From positions 1-64,000 of the forward strand of contig CP032507.1 of assembly GCA_008375315.1 (NCBI GenBank): DNA of 64,000 bases, written 5' to 3'. Of this stretch, positions 17,301 to 24,848 are shown piece after piece. The notes beneath the pieces are model-generated. The model was given only the letters and a program-made list of their open reading frames with translations, was not told where the DNA came from and made no database searches. Within the stretch, counting starts at the first letter, position 1; every line of letters starts with the position of its first letter. A program made the translations under genes and the position numbers. The stretch is from Ectothiorhodospiraceae bacterium BW-2. GTDB lineage: Bacteria; Pseudomonadota; Gammaproteobacteria; Thiohalomonadales; Thiohalomonadaceae.

Positions 17301-18909
17301 CTAGCAGCCGATGTTGGCTATCTAATAGCTCAAGTAGCAGCGTCTGCTGGGTTAAACACTGCGCTAGATCGTGCGGCGGAAAGCCGAGCGAGTGGCTACG
17401 CAGTCTAATCGAACTCATCTTCGGCTCAAACGGCTCAAGCGGCTGCTCGCGCTGGTGGAGCTCTTGTGCGAGCTCTGTTAGCGAACTGCGATTGCCATAG
17501 TTAGCCGCCATCGCCACTAGCGCCACCTCAATCGGCTGCCGTGGCGCTACTTTAGTCCCAACATACTCTAGCTGCTGAGGAAACTGCGCCGGATTCCACT
17601 CCTCTAAAATCAGATGGGCATTATTGCCACCAAAGCCGAAGTTATTGACCGCCGCCCGTCGCGGACTCTCTTCGGCAGGCCAGCTCAGCCGCTGGCTAGG
17701 CAGATAGAAGCGGGTCGCCGCTAGCTCGGGAGTCAGTTCGCTCGGTGGCGGCATATAGGGGAGCTGCTGCTGCCCAAACCCCTGTAGCACTTTAATGAGG
17801 CTAGCACCGCCCGAGGCGGTAATTAGGTGGCCGATATTGGCCTTCAGTGAGCCTATCGCCAAAGCTCTATGACGACCGAAAATCTCCGCTAGGCTGGCGA
17901 TCTCCACCGCATCACCGGTCGCGGTACCGGTCGCATGGCACTCAACGAAGCCAATCGAGGCCGGATCGATACCGCAGCTCGCATACGCCTGCTGCATCGA
18001 TACCACCTGGCCACGCTTAGCAGGCGAGAGAAACCCACCGCTTCGTCCATCATTAGAGAGACCGATGCCACGAATGAGGCCGATAATAGTATCGCCATGG
18101 TTAAGGGCATCCTCAAGCCGCTTAAGCGCCACCATCGCCACCCCTTCGGCGGGAAGCAGACCATCGGCATCCCGATGAAAGGGGCGCGACTGCCCAGAGG
18201 GCGAGAGCGCTTTTAACGCACTAAAACCGACATGGAGAAAGAGTGAATCGACATGGTTCACCCCACCGACTAGGAGTAGATCGGCCCGACCCTGATGGAG
18301 CTGATCGCAGGCGAGTTTCACCGCATAGAGGGTTGAGGCGCAGGCTGCATCGATAGAGAACGCCTCACCGCCGAGCCGTAACTGCTGTTTAATCAGCTGT
18401 GACGGTAGGCTCGAACCGTAGCGATTCGGAAAGAGGCCCGCTTCCGGCGGGGGGAACTTATCGGGCAGAAGCTGGTGTAGCGCCTGCTGCTCATAGAGCT
18501 GAGAGTGGCTAGGGGTCGGGTAGGAGAGATTGCCCAAAATCGTCGCGGTTTTATCCCGTAGCCTCTCGCTCACCCCCGCGACCTGATCCAAAAGCTGCTG
18601 TGCGGCGGTTAAACTCCATTGACAGAGCGGATCGAGATGGTTTAGCGCCGCCCTATCGCCCGTCAATCGCTCAGGGTGCCATGCAAACGATGTTACGTAC
18701 CCCCCTTGAGCGCAGTAGGCGTGATCGCCGCTCATCGCCGCAGCAGGGCGAACCACCTGGTCAGGTTCGAGACGCCAATACCCCGCCGGTACCTCCCCGA
18801 TCGCACTCTCCCCTTGAGCCACTAGCTGCCATAACTCTGCGCTAGTGTGGCAGCGCGGCAGGATTAGACTCTCGCCAACAATCGCAATCGCAGGCCAAGA
18901 GTCGCTCAT
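10530..18909 (-). CDS. pfaC: Pfa3/PfaC-type lipid synthase (composite of three segments)
   Basis: Reconstructed length is about 2790 residues. Domain order: ketosynthase; chain-length factor; acyltransferase-like; four FabA-type hotdogs, i.e. two double-hotdog dehydratases; a PKS-type dehydratase; a C-terminal PlsC-like acylglycerol-phosphate acyltransferase. This extends canonical marine PfaC (KS-CLF-DH-DH) and resembles myxobacterial Pfa3, where the fused acyltransferase is thought to place the finished chain on lysophosphatidate. The two internal breaks lie in 7-bp C runs (minus strand) where one extra base restores the frame, so the gene is probably intact in the organism. Its ATG overlaps the TGA of the upstream synthase. 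I see no fused phosphopantetheinyl transferase. Confidence 0.82.
14318..16792 (-). CDS. pfaC: PfaC segment 2: acyltransferase-like domain and first hotdog
   Basis: The first ~440 residues look like an acyltransferase domain with the nucleophile elbow changed to GLSSGE, and the C-terminal FIEHGPRNSLTRAI of malonyl/acyl transferases. A proline-rich linker then leads to the first FabA-like hotdog (GVMPGGIFIESGQADLL). The frame runs on to a false stop after RWHSNNTAFRPRR. In the correct frame the chain passes straight into segment 3. Confidence 0.78.
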   Translation of the reverse strand: MGLLGRNRLVEPLLHPSLALLAQIRGQNPLQSASQPLPTCALPLLFSLKPQPQLALFAADTIEQLRERLEADRPLQPGEEGGGGCRCGFYCRDLSDYQRLKQRALANLAQRQPDRGWIDQICFYPAPLSGEVAAIFTGAAAAYCGAAESLVADYPLLVRALAARFGGELERYGGWLYPRWSGESSESRPFNELIGSSFVAQLHALISRQIWGLAPEAAFGLSSGETNALLAFDVWDDIGQLLDAIWQANLYQTELAGEYRAVKRYWGIAPESPMVWQSWILYTDAAQVRPLLADYERLYLTIILSDSECVVAGEASACQALLARLPKVRHTALRHELACHAPVLGDFEPLWRQLHTRPVQPQSRVRFYSNYLNGPYRPTSASVAEALTGQAGVTIDFSKSVRQAFADGVRIFIEHGPRNSLTRAIAHILSPQQLRHSLTIAMDEVGSDSVAQLYRNTVELWCAGQPLQLNQFSLYQPALERTLTLTPVPPLLTEAWAETLAAYCRAPNPAMALATVTMPTAPALKLPPLAPLPSRRPGAGSLAVLIATLFQQQSQLHQHFLALQQQQFELYRRTLLPLRGLPPLPLPLPATAAERHDYRPLGPTFSRQDLEILASGKISTLFGAAFSDQDRHLVQVRMPQPPLLLCDRVTGIDAEPQSMGLGTIWTETDVKHDSWYLHQGVMPGGIFIESGQADLLLISWLGIDSLNQGQRAYRLLGCELQFLGDLPRAGERLHYQICVDGHAQSGDIRLFFFHYDCYINGQKRLSVRHGQAGFFTRQELEEASGVLWRAEEATYADSPLPPPRWHSNNTAFRPRRLSAISPAI
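16780..18909 (-). CDS. pfaC: PfaC segment 1: ketosynthase and chain-length factor
   Basis: The ketosynthase has cysteine in DAACASTLYA near residue 190 and the two histidines in HATGTATGD and ANIGHLITASGG. The following ~230 residues have the chain-length-factor signature (VVGCMPNIPANRLNNRYHF, then GFTLSAAAESAAVSLNYAL) without the catalytic cysteine. The start ATG overlaps the preceding TGA (ATGA). The segment ends in a false stop after the C7 run at 16794-16800 (plus-strand G7). Confidence 0.85.
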   Translation of the reverse strand: MSDSWPAIAIVGESLILPRCHTSAELWQLVAQGESAIGEVPAGYWRLEPDQVVRPAAAMSGDHAYCAQGGYVTSFAWHPERLTGDRAALNHLDPLCQWSLTAAQQLLDQVAGVSERLRDKTATILGNLSYPTPSHSQLYEQQALHQLLPDKFPPPEAGLFPNRYGSSLPSQLIKQQLRLGGEAFSIDAACASTLYAVKLACDQLHQGRADLLLVGGVNHVDSLFLHVGFSALKALSPSGQSRPFHRDADGLLPAEGVAMVALKRLEDALNHGDTIIGLIRGIGLSNDGRSGGFLSPAKRGQVVSMQQAYASCGIDPASIGFVECHATGTATGDAVEIASLAEIFGRHRALAIGSLKANIGHLITASGGASLIKVLQGFGQQQLPYMPPPSELTPELAATRFYLPSQRLSWPAEESPRRAAVNNFGFGGNNAHLILEEWNPAQFPQQLEYVGTKVAPRQPIEVALVAMAANYGNRSSLTELAQELHQREQPLEPFEPKMSSIRLRSHSLGFPPHDLAQCLTQQTLLLELLDSQHRLLAQLDGAKTGLFIAMEVAPEINRVGLRLRLNDYLQQAGITLAEAPLKALKDQIYPALTAARVVGCMPNIPANRLNNRYHFTAEGFTLSAAAESAAVSLNYALQQIGSGALESAIVGVIDIADEVLSSHDTDTDGAVVWILCRASVAQQRQLPYLTLLPSDFSLSSPPPPPLWGC

Positions 18910-19529
18910 TGCGCCACCCCACTCGCCGCAAGCGGGCTCGGTTGCCGAAAGATTAGCCGAGAACTCGCGCCACTCACCTCCAGCGCCTCAATGAGTGCGA
19001 TCAGCTCACCACTGGCGCTATAGAGCGCCAAATCGCCACAACAGCGCTGGGGATCGTGCCGCTGCAGGGTAAATTGCAACAGACTCTGCGGCTGAAGCCA
19101 GAGCGAGTCGCTATCGGGCTTGACCCAACAGCGCTGCAAGCGGATCGGAAGTGTATCGCGATCATAGCGCTGAACCATCCACAACAGCGCGAGCTGCAAC
19201 GCCCCATCGAGCAGGGGGAGCGGCGTATGCCACTGCTGCTCAAGGCCCCCAAGCGGCTCTGCCTGACAGAGTAGCGCGGTGGCAAAGGAGTCACTAAACT
19301 GTAGTAGCTGCTGCACCACTTGCAGCGTTGGGCCATGAAATAGCGTGTTAGGATAGAGAGTGTCGATAGACCACGACTCGGGACGGGGGAGAAAATGGCT
19401 CTGATCCATGACGCTGCGACACCCGTTCGCCGCCGCTTTCGCCGTCGCACTGTAGTGTAACATCTCATCCCCTAACAGGAGCGCTAGATCGCACTGCTCC
19501 CCCTCTGTTTGAGCCGAATCTGATACCAC
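18906..19529 (-). CDS. pfaA: PfaA segment 8: C-terminal dehydratase
   Basis: The 207-residue segment has the C-terminal half of a PKS-type double hotdog: TLFHGPTLQVVQQLLQF and LPLLDGALQLALLWM, the second carrying the usual catalytic aspartate. It ends in TGA overlapping the pfaC ATG. The entry at 19499-19503 (C5) needs one extra base. Confidence 0.78.
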   Translation of the reverse strand: MVSDSAQTEGEQCDLALLLGDEMLHYSATAKAAANGCRSVMDQSHFLPRPESWSIDTLYPNTLFHGPTLQVVQQLLQFSDSFATALLCQAEPLGGLEQQWHTPLPLLDGALQLALLWMVQRYDRDTLPIRLQRCWVKPDSDSLWLQPQSLLQFTLQRHDPQRCCGDLALYSASGELIALIEALEVSGASSRLIFRQPSPLAASGVAQ

Positions 19530-22500
19530 TCTCCCCGCCCTGAGTGAAAGTCGGTTAGCGTGATCCCTCGATTAACACAAAACGACTCTAGCTCCACCGC
19601 CCCCCCTAAGCAGAGCTGACCGGCCCGCAAAAACCACTCAACCACCATCGCTGCCGGTACGACGACTCGATCTTTAATTTGGTGATCACTTAGCCAAGGC
19701 AGAACGGCTTGGCTCAGATAGAGCGATAACGCGCTCGGCTGACGGCGCTGCTTGAGTGCCCAGTTATCCATAGCGCCGCCAATCACCACCTCGACACAGC
19801 TCTCGACACTCTCGTGCAGCTCAGCCACAAAGGCCTCGACACCGGCATCGAGCGCCAGTAGCTCCACCCCCTGGGCGGCAAAGTGGGCTTTAAGTTGGGG
19901 CGAGACCATCCCCCCGCCCACGGCCCCCAGTTAATCGACTTCACCAGGCAGGGTTGGGCGGCGGCTAGGCGGCGATCACGCTCAAATTGGCACACTTTAT
20001 TGAGGACTTCGTTGGCCATGGCATAGTCGCTCTGGCCCCGATTACCGGTTCGTGCGGCGACAGATGAGAAGCAGCAGATAAGGGTCAGTGGATCGTCGCA
20101 GGTTAACCTTAATAGAGTGCGAAACCCCTCCACTTTGGTGTTAAAGACCTGATGAAACTGAGCATCGCTCTTAGCCTGAATTAACTTATCGGCCAACACC
20201 CCCGCCCCATGCACGATCCCACGAATCGCGCCCCACTCGGCCCGAATCGTGGTAAGAGCGTGCTCAACCGCCGCTCGATCACTAATATCGCAGCGAAAAT
20301 AGCGTACCGTTGCCCCAGTCTGCTCTAGCCGGTGTCGGTTACGCGCCATCTCGCGATTGGCGTGTATCGCCGCTAACTGTGATCTTAACTGCGTTGGGGT
20401 CAGCGACTCCCCCTTCGCTTTCGCCTGTTGCAACAGCCACTGCTGTAGGGCGGCATCGCTGGTGAGCCCCCTCGTCTCTAGGGCCTCCTCGCTAAAAGCA
20501 GAGCGGCCTAAAAGCGCCAATTTTAGCGGGATGTGTTGCGTGAGGGCGACCAGACAGTCGGCAGTCACCCCCCTTAGGCCGCCACTGACGATCCAAACAT
20601 CCCCGTCCTCTCTCGTCCCCGGCTTAGCGCTTCACTGGGGGAGTGGCATTAACGGGCTCTGGTAGCAGGTTCGCTGTCGTTCGGCATTATAGACCACCTC
20701 TAACTCATCTCCCCCTGCGGTTAACTCCGCAAAAAGGAGCGCCGCCGTCGTCTCGGCATCCAGCGACGCCTCAAAGGCGATACTTTTGAGGCCAACGCCA
20801 GACCACTCTTTATCGGCCGTCTTAATCAGCGCGGCTAATCCGGCCAGGTATGGCTGCTCGCTCTGATAGGCGCAGATCAGTAGCCCTGCCGGTGCGCGAG
20901 TGTGCGACTGAGATAACTGGTACGATTGAATGGTGTGGCGAGCTAAGGCAAAGGCGCGATAGTTGAGCGTGATCGCCTCGGTGTCGCTGTTATCAATAGC
21001 TAGCCCCTCCAGATAGATAACGGCTTTACAGGGGCGTGCCATCGCGGCGGCATAGTCGAGCAGTTCGGCCTCAAGCCCTGCTGCAAGCAGTTTTGCGACT
21101 AAAGCGACCCCCACGCCGCGGCTATCGGCAACCACACTCAACGGCGTCGCCGCGAGTAGATCGGTAAGCGCAAAACCGATTAAAGGGGTTAGTCTCAGGG
21201 TGACAGGATATCTATACGCTTTTTTTTTTGTCACTGCCGCCGGCAAATTCGATAATTTCACCTAAGGTATTCATCGCCGCCAGTTGGGTCGTATCGGCAC
21301 CATGAAGGGCGGGGATCTGCTCTTGAAGTGCCGATAGAATTTCGACCCGCTTAATCGAATCGATGCCCAGCTCCGACTCCATATCGAGCTCTAGGCCGAT
21401 CATCTCCTCTGGATAGCCGGTCTTTTCGGCCACCACGGTTAGGAGTAGCGGTTTAATATCGATCGCAATCTTATCGACCGCAGCCTCCGCTTCGAGTGGC
21501 GCTGGAGCCACTGGCGGGGGGGAGCGGGTGGCGGCGCTAACGGTACGGCATCACCAGCCGGGGGTGGCGGCCGCGCTCGTCCGCCAACAGCGGGTCGGGG
21601 AGGTGGAGGAGCCGGTATGGCCGTTTGCGTCGGGGCAGCGCCCGCCGCGACCCCGACTAACGAGCTCAGTAGCTGTTGGGTCGCCTGTAGATAGCCTTGA
21701 TGGCTCTGAGCTAGCGTCTGCTGGAACGCCTGTTGTGCCTGAAAGGCGCTCTGCTGAATCGCCTCAATCGTAGTTAGCCACTCGGCCGATAGTGCAGCCT
21801 CGGGTACAGCGCGGATCGGCGCTGGCTGAGTTGAGTTGACGGCTTGGGGTTGGGGATGTGGTGGAGTTGAGTTCATAGTCACAGTCTGCTTTAACGGGTT
21901 AATAAAGTGGGTGGGGGTCGATAGGAGTGCGGTTTTAGCGGTCTCATTCGCTTTAGGAAGTGCGGCGCTCCCCCCCTTCGGTGGATAGGGTTTGCCAAAA
22001 TTGGCGCCATTAATCATGACTGTCGCTTGGGAGCCTTCACGCTGCGTTAATGGTCGCTCTTCGGGCGCAAAATCGTTCCAAAGAGAGCTCAGAGAGATCG
22101 GCACCCCGAGGGCGTGTAGCTGTGCCATCGCCCGCCAAAAGGCGGAGACCGAATCGACCTTCGGCCCTAAATCGAGCGAGATGGCGTTGGCCGCCTCACC
22201 TAGGGTATCGCGCACCATCTGGCTTAACGCTCTGCCCGGGCCGGCCTCAATGAAGGTGGTCACACCGCTCTGATGCATCTGCTCTAACTCAGCCATAAAG
22301 TGGACCTGATTGGCCAGTTGTGCGCTCAGTTCGGCCTTAATGTCGCTGCTCTTATCGGGATAGAGCTTGCCGGTTAAGTTAGAGAAGATCGGGACTCGGG
22401 GGCGGTGAAATCGCTTTGGGTGGAGACATTTGGCCAACTCATCTTCGGCGGCGGCAACCCAGTCGGAGTGAAAAGCGGTCGGGACATTGAGACGCCGAAA

Positions 22501-24835
22501 GCGGAGCTGCTGCTGCGTTAACAGCGCCTCAAAGGTAGCTAGGTCACTGACCGCCCCGGTCACGACGCTCTGCTTACGGCTATTGATGTTGGCGATAGAG
22601 AGAGAGCCCTCAAACGACTGTAGTAACGCCTCAAGCTGTGCGGGTGAGCAAAAGATGGCGCTCATGCCCCCCCTCGCTCCGCCCCCCTGCCGTTGACTGA
22701 CTGCCGCCATCAATTCGGCCCGTTTGCAGGAGATGGCCAGCATCTCGTCAGCCGAATCGATAACACCGGCAGCATAGAGTGCCGGTATCTCGCCATAGGA
22801 GTGGCCGGCGTAGCTGTCGGGTTTAAGCCCTAGCTGCTGCAGTAGCGCTAAATGTGAGAGGGAGAGCAGCCCGATGGCGGGTTGAATCACTTCGATTTGC
22901 TCCAATCGCTGCTGCTGCTCGGCTAGCTCACGCTCACTAAAGACGGGGATAGGATAGACAAGATCGTGCAGCCTCTGGCCAGAGAGGCTAAGATCACCAT
23001 AGCTATCCCACGGTTGGCGGGCCGCCTCAAACTGACAGAGAAGATCGCGCCCCATATTGAGATAGTGCCCCCTTGACCGGCAAAGAGTAGCGCTACCCCC
23101 CCCTGCCGCTCCCTCTGATGCAGCCACACCGCATTGGGAATCGTCAACGACTCTCCCTGCTCTATGGCTTTATGCTGGTGCTGTAGCTGCTCGATTCGCT
23201 GCCGCAACTCCTCGCTAGAGCTAGCGACTAGGCTTAACCGTGTTCGGTGGTGCGGTTCAACGCTCTGGTGTGACTCTCTCGCTAGGGTGGTGAGTGAGAT
23301 TGAGGGTGAGTTAAGCCGCCGCTGAAGCTGGGTTAGCTGCTGCTGGAGCGCTGTCGGCGAGGTGGCCGAAAGGGTCACTACTATCTGCTGCTGTTGGCGC
23401 TGGCTATAGAGGCGGGGCGGTTTATGGTGGGGGTCGAGGTACTCCTCAACACTCAAATGAAAGTTACTGCCCCCAAAACCAAACGAGCTGACCGAAGCGC
23501 GTCTCGGCTGGGTCGGCTTGGCGATCCAGGGGCGAGTTTCGCTATTGAGGTAGAGCGGGCTCTGCTCAATCTCCATCCTCTCATTGGGCTGCTCCACTTT
23601 AATCGTGCGCGGTAGCACCTTATGGTGGAGTGCTAAGACTATTTTTAGCAGACTGACCGCGCCGGCAGTCGATTTGGTATGGCCAATTTGGGACTTAATC
23701 GAGCCGAGGGCACAATACTGTTTACCGCGCGACTTGGTGGTCTCATCATTGGCAAAGGCGAGCTTGAGCCCCTCAAACTCAGCCGCATCTCCCGCTTTCG
23801 TTCCGGTGCCATGCGCCTCAATGAGCTCGACACTACCTAAACCGTAGTCGAGTGGTTGGTAGGTGCGACTGATCGCTTTCGACTGGCCAGCGGCGTCAGG
23901 GGCGTAGATCGATCTGCTTTTGCCATCTGACGATGAGCCGCAGCTATTAAGAACCGCGAAGATGTTATCGCCATCGCGCTTGGCATCCGCTAGACGACGC
24001 AGGGCAAACAGAACAACCCCTTCACCCAAAATAGTGCCATCGGCGCTGTTCGCGAAGGGGCGAATATCTCCGCTCGGGGAGAGGGCTGGGGTCTTGGTAA
24101 AGCACATATACATGAAGATATTGTTTAAGGCATCGACCCCCCTGAAATCACCAGATCGGTATGGCCGTTCTGTAGCTCATGCATCGCCATATTGATCGCA
24201 GCGAGGCTACTGGCGCAAGCGGCATCGGTCACAAAGTTACACCCCCCTAAATTGAGCTTATTGGCGACCCGTCCTGCGACCACATTCGAGAGCAGCCCGG
24301 GGAAGGTGTTTTCTGTCCAGTCGGGATACTCCCGCTCGATATGACGGCAGATATGATCAATCTCACTCTCTGCTAGGCCATACTCCCGTAGCACCTTCCT
24401 CCAGACCGGTTTTTGAATTTTGGCCGCCATCAGCTCCTGCATCTCACTACCGGCGGCGACACCTAGAATAATGCCGATATTGTTTAGTTTCACCTTCTGC
24501 TGCTGTACGCTCCGTGTCGTCCTTAGTAGCTCTTTGGCGGCAATGAGGGCGAGTAGCTGGTTGGTATCGGTCGCGGTTAGTGAGTTAGGCGGCATGCTAA
24601 ATTCGATCGGATCGAATGGAATATCAGTAAGAAACCCGCCGCTTTTGGTGTAGAGTTTGGCAAACTCTTTTGAGTCCGGCTCGTAGTAGTCATCGATTAA
24701 CCAGTGGCTCGGTGGTACTTCGGTAATCAGATCGGTGCCATCGAGAATGTGGCGCCACGCCTCTTCGGGGGTGGTCGAGCCGGGTAAGAGTGACGATAGC
24801 GCCACGACCGCAATCGGCGTCTGCTGTTTTGGCAT
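18906..24835 (-). CDS. pfaA: Pfa2/PfaA-type lipid synthase (composite of eight segments)
   Basis: Reconstructed length is about 1975 residues with domain order KS-MAT-ACP-KR-DH, the PfaA/Pfa2 arrangement. It would carry out condensation, malonyl loading, keto reduction and dehydration for a Pfa-type polyunsaturated or related long-chain lipid, with chains held on the ACP and reduced by PfaD. Only one ACP is visible; characterised PfaA proteins usually have four to nine. Six junctions need one extra base in a C/G run, one lies in an A10 run, and one is an in-frame TGA at 20632-20634. The start is 13 bp after pfaD, so the three genes form an operon. PfaB and PfaE homologues are absent here. Confidence 0.82.
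19484..19921 (-). CDS. pfaA: PfaA segment 7: end of KR and first hotdog of DH
   Basis: The segment continues the ketoreductase (GGGMVSPQLKAHFAAQGVEL) and enters the dehydratase at SLYLSQAVLPWLSDHQIKDR, where the histidine of the hotdog fold is seen, and VVPAAMVVEWFLRAG. The junction with the previous segment is the six-base C run at 19910-19915. Confidence 0.75.
   Translation of the reverse strand: MGGGMVSPQLKAHFAAQGVELLALDAGVEAFVAELHESVESCVEVVIGGAMDNWALKQRRQPSALSLYLSQAVLPWLSDHQIKDRVVVPAAMVVEWFLRAGQLCLGGAVELESFCVNRGITLTDFHSGRGEWYQIRLKQRGSSAI
19783..20568 (-). CDS. pfaA: PfaA segment 6: catalytic ketoreductase
   Basis: This is the Rossmann-fold catalytic half of the KR. Upstream of the ATG in the same frame lies the nucleotide-binding motif VSGGLRGVTADC. 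Within it are GIVHGAGVLADKLIQ, the serine in CFSSVAARTGNRGQ and the tyrosine in SDYAMANEVLNK. The frame opens after the TGA at 20632-20634, so coding actually starts before 20568. Confidence 0.8.
   Translation of the reverse strand: MTADCLVALTQHIPLKLALLGRSAFSEEALETRGLTSDAALQQWLLQQAKAKGESLTPTQLRSQLAAIHANREMARNRHRLEQTGATVRYFRCDISDRAAVEHALTTIRAEWGAIRGIVHGAGVLADKLIQAKSDAQFHQVFNTKVEGFRTLLRLTCDDPLTLICCFSSVAARTGNRGQSDYAMANEVLNKVCQFERDRRLAAAQPCLVKSINWGPWAGGWSRPNLKPTLPPRGWSYWRSMPVSRPLWLSCTRVSRAVSRW
20632..21261 (-). CDS. pfaA: PfaA segment 5: structural part of the ketoreductase
   Basis: This is the non-catalytic half of the KR: TPLSVVADSRGVGVALVAKL, then a short Rossmann-like region and AGLAALIKTADKEWSG. 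It ends at an in-frame TGA after LMPLPQ, while the same frame continues into the catalytic half. The entry from the ACP crosses a T10 run (21220-21229 on the plus strand). Confidence 0.72.
   Translation of the reverse strand: MKLSNLPAAVTKKKAYRYPVTLRLTPLIGFALTDLLAATPLSVVADSRGVGVALVAKLLAAGLEAELLDYAAAMARPCKAVIYLEGLAIDNSDTEAITLNYRAFALARHTIQSYQLSQSHTRAPAGLLICAYQSEQPYLAGLAALIKTADKEWSGVGLKSIAFEASLDAETTAALLFAELTAGGDELEVVYNAERQRTCYQSPLMPLPQ
21212..21511 (-). CDS. pfaA: PfaA segment 4: single acyl carrier protein domain
   Basis: The ~80-residue ACP has the phosphopantetheine attachment site as LGIDSIKRVEILSAL, the DSI form typical of Pfa ACPs. A Pro/Ala-rich linker precedes it and a lysine run follows. 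No second ACP is present on either side in any frame. Confidence 0.82.
   Translation of the reverse strand: MAPAPLEAEAAVDKIAIDIKPLLLTVVAEKTGYPEEMIGLELDMESELGIDSIKRVEILSALQEQIPALHGADTTQLAAMNTLGEIIEFAGGSDKKKSV
21439..23127 (-). CDS. pfaA: PfaA segment 3: malonyl-CoA acyltransferase and linker
   Basis: The MAT domain has its serine elbow in SYAGHSYGEIPALYAAG, then VTGAVSDLATFEALL and the histidine in VPTAFHSDWVAAAE. A ~150-residue Gln/Ala/Pro-rich linker ends the segment. The first ~20 residues from the apparent ATG are out of frame; the true coding joins at the C5 run 23068-23072. Confidence 0.8.
   Translation of the reverse strand: MAASEGAAGGGSATLCRSRGHYLNMGRDLLCQFEAARQPWDSYGDLSLSGQRLHDLVYPIPVFSERELAEQQQRLEQIEVIQPAIGLLSLSHLALLQQLGLKPDSYAGHSYGEIPALYAAGVIDSADEMLAISCKRAELMAAVSQRQGGGARGGMSAIFCSPAQLEALLQSFEGSLSIANINSRKQSVVTGAVSDLATFEALLTQQQLRFRRLNVPTAFHSDWVAAAEDELAKCLHPKRFHRPRVPIFSNLTGKLYPDKSSDIKAELSAQLANQVHFMAELEQMHQSGVTTFIEAGPGRALSQMVRDTLGEAANAISLDLGPKVDSVSAFWRAMAQLHALGVPISLSSLWNDFAPEERPLTQREGSQATVMINGANFGKPYPPKGGSAALPKANETAKTALLSTPTHFINPLKQTVTMNSTPPHPQPQAVNSTQPAPIRAVPEAALSAEWLTTIEAIQQSAFQAQQAFQQTLAQSHQGYLQATQQLLSSLVGVAAGAAPTQTAIPAPPPPRPAVGGRARPPPPAGDAVPLAPPPAPPRQWLQRHSKRRLRSIRLRSILNRYS
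22923..24113 (-). CDS. pfaA: PfaA segment 2: C-terminal ketosynthase and KS-AT linker
   Basis: This carries the second half of the KS, with both histidines (EAHGTGTKAGD and SQIGHTKSTAGA) and the closing SSFGFGGSNFHLSVEE. The linker runs to the start of the acyltransferase (VALLFAGQGG), where the frame is lost. The last ~45 residues before the stop are therefore spurious. Confidence 0.82.
   Translation of the reverse strand: MYMCFTKTPALSPSGDIRPFANSADGTILGEGVVLFALRRLADAKRDGDNIFAVLNSCGSSSDGKSRSIYAPDAAGQSKAISRTYQPLDYGLGSVELIEAHGTGTKAGDAAEFEGLKLAFANDETTKSRGKQYCALGSIKSQIGHTKSTAGAVSLLKIVLALHHKVLPRTIKVEQPNERMEIEQSPLYLNSETRPWIAKPTQPRRASVSSFGFGGSNFHLSVEEYLDPHHKPPRLYSQRQQQQIVVTLSATSPTALQQQLTQLQRRLNSPSISLTTLARESHQSVEPHHRTRLSLVASSSEELRQRIEQLQHQHKAIEQGESLTIPNAVWLHQRERQGGVALLFAGQGGTISIWGAIFSVSLRRPANRGIAMVILASLARGCTILSILSPSLVSVS
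24125..24835 (-). CDS. pfaA: PfaA segment 1: N-terminal ketosynthase
   Basis: The start matches PfaA (TPIAVVALSSLLPGSTTPEE) and the segment includes the KS nucleophile in TDAACASSLAAINMA near residue 210. It stops after LVISGGSMP because the C6 run at 24137-24142 lacks one base; adding it gives GGVDALNNIFMYMCF, the expected continuation. Confidence 0.85.
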   Translation of the reverse strand: MPKQQTPIAVVALSSLLPGSTTPEEAWRHILDGTDLITEVPPSHWLIDDYYEPDSKEFAKLYTKSGGFLTDIPFDPIEFSMPPNSLTATDTNQLLALIAAKELLRTTRSVQQQKVKLNNIGIILGVAAGSEMQELMAAKIQKPVWRKVLREYGLAESEIDHICRHIEREYPDWTENTFPGLLSNVVAGRVANKLNLGGCNFVTDAACASSLAAINMAMHELQNGHTDLVISGGSMP

Positions 24836-24848
24836 CTTGTTGTCGTTC

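Noticed and set aside
10530-24835. Separate single-domain genes, as the ORF boundaries suggest
   Set aside because: Consecutive segments continue one another across homopolymers and keep domain order, so they are parts of two genes.
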